Of a stretch of DNA of 35,140 nt, positions 35,105 to 35,140 are shown piece by piece. The position numbers were made by a program, and so were the translations under genes. The number at the start of each line of letters is the position of its first letter. The stretch's first letter is position 1. The notes beneath the pieces were generated by a model. It was not told where the DNA came from. It did not search any database and saw only the letters and a list, made by a program, of their open reading frames with translations. Source of the stretch: Gammaproteobacteria bacterium UBA4475 (GTDB lineage: Bacteria; Pseudomonadota; Gammaproteobacteria; Pseudomonadales; Azotimanducaceae); assembly GCA_002389265.1 (NCBI GenBank), contig DGOD01000133.1:1309-36448 (forward strand). Direction: 5' to 3'.

Positions 35105-35140
35105 ATGAATAAACCGCTCGACCAAATGATTTGCGACTCA
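35105..35140 (+). CDS. Start of an unidentified reading frame, truncated by the window
   Basis: ATG at 35105 opens a frame MNKPLDQMICDS that runs off the right edge. In relatives gmk (guanylate kinase) follows yicC, but these residues do not show a guanylate kinase start and no clear ribosome site is visible. It may be the next gene, an N-terminal extension of gmk, or chance. Confidence 0.25.
   Translation, partial: MNKPLDQMICDS

Overview
This window is a chromosomal core region of a gammaproteobacterium. Gene order and protein motifs resemble Pseudomonas and its relatives (Pseudomonadales in the broad sense, including marine Cellvibrio/OM60-like lineages). The genus cannot be fixed from sequence alone. 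Base composition looks a little above 50% GC and even throughout. I saw no insertion sequence, prophage, integrase, CRISPR array, tRNA or rRNA. Gene density is very high and no gap between genes exceeds 300 bp.

Layout: (1) 1-5951, minus strand: the Chp chemosensory cluster for type IV pilus (twitching) control, pilG-pilH-pilI-pilJ-chpA, with chpA running off the left edge. (2) 6164-8992, plus strand: gshB, a TonB-like gene, yqgE and ruvX, tightly overlapped and divergent from pilG. (3) 9030-11223, minus strand: the pilus retraction ATPases pilT and pilU. (4) 11513-15548, plus strand: yggS (PLP homeostasis), yggT, yggU, a DUF4426 gene, rdgB and hemW. (5) 15528-20338, minus strand: ftsY-ftsE-ftsX, rpoH, a DUF423 membrane protein and trmB. 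(6) 20497-24651: rsmD, coaD and a stand-alone HyuA-type protein on plus, with mutM on minus. (7) 24669-25949, minus strand: radC, rpmB, rpmG. (8) 26166-32039, plus strand: coaBC, dut, a long membrane-anchored algC, argB and slmA. (9) 32043-34144, minus strand: rph-pyrE and a DUF4124 secreted/anchored protein. (10) 34230-35084, plus strand: yicC.

Two themes recur. Type IV pilus motility is represented by the Chp pathway, by PilT/PilU and possibly by the TonB-like protein. The rest is housekeeping: cofactors (glutathione, CoA, PLP, heme), nucleotide pool sanitation (rdgB, dut), DNA repair, RNA modification and processing, ribosomal proteins, heat-shock sigma factor, and division (FtsEX, SlmA). 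Several genes expected from the Pseudomonas arrangement are missing at their usual places: pilK, pyrRBC, proC, metXW and crc.

I did not find a convincing new multi-gene system. The items most worth checking are palindromic operator candidates between radC/coaBC and mutM/hyuA, an orphan HyuA without HyuB, the sensor-like membrane extension on AlgC, and a perfect 12-bp tandem duplication inside coaBC.
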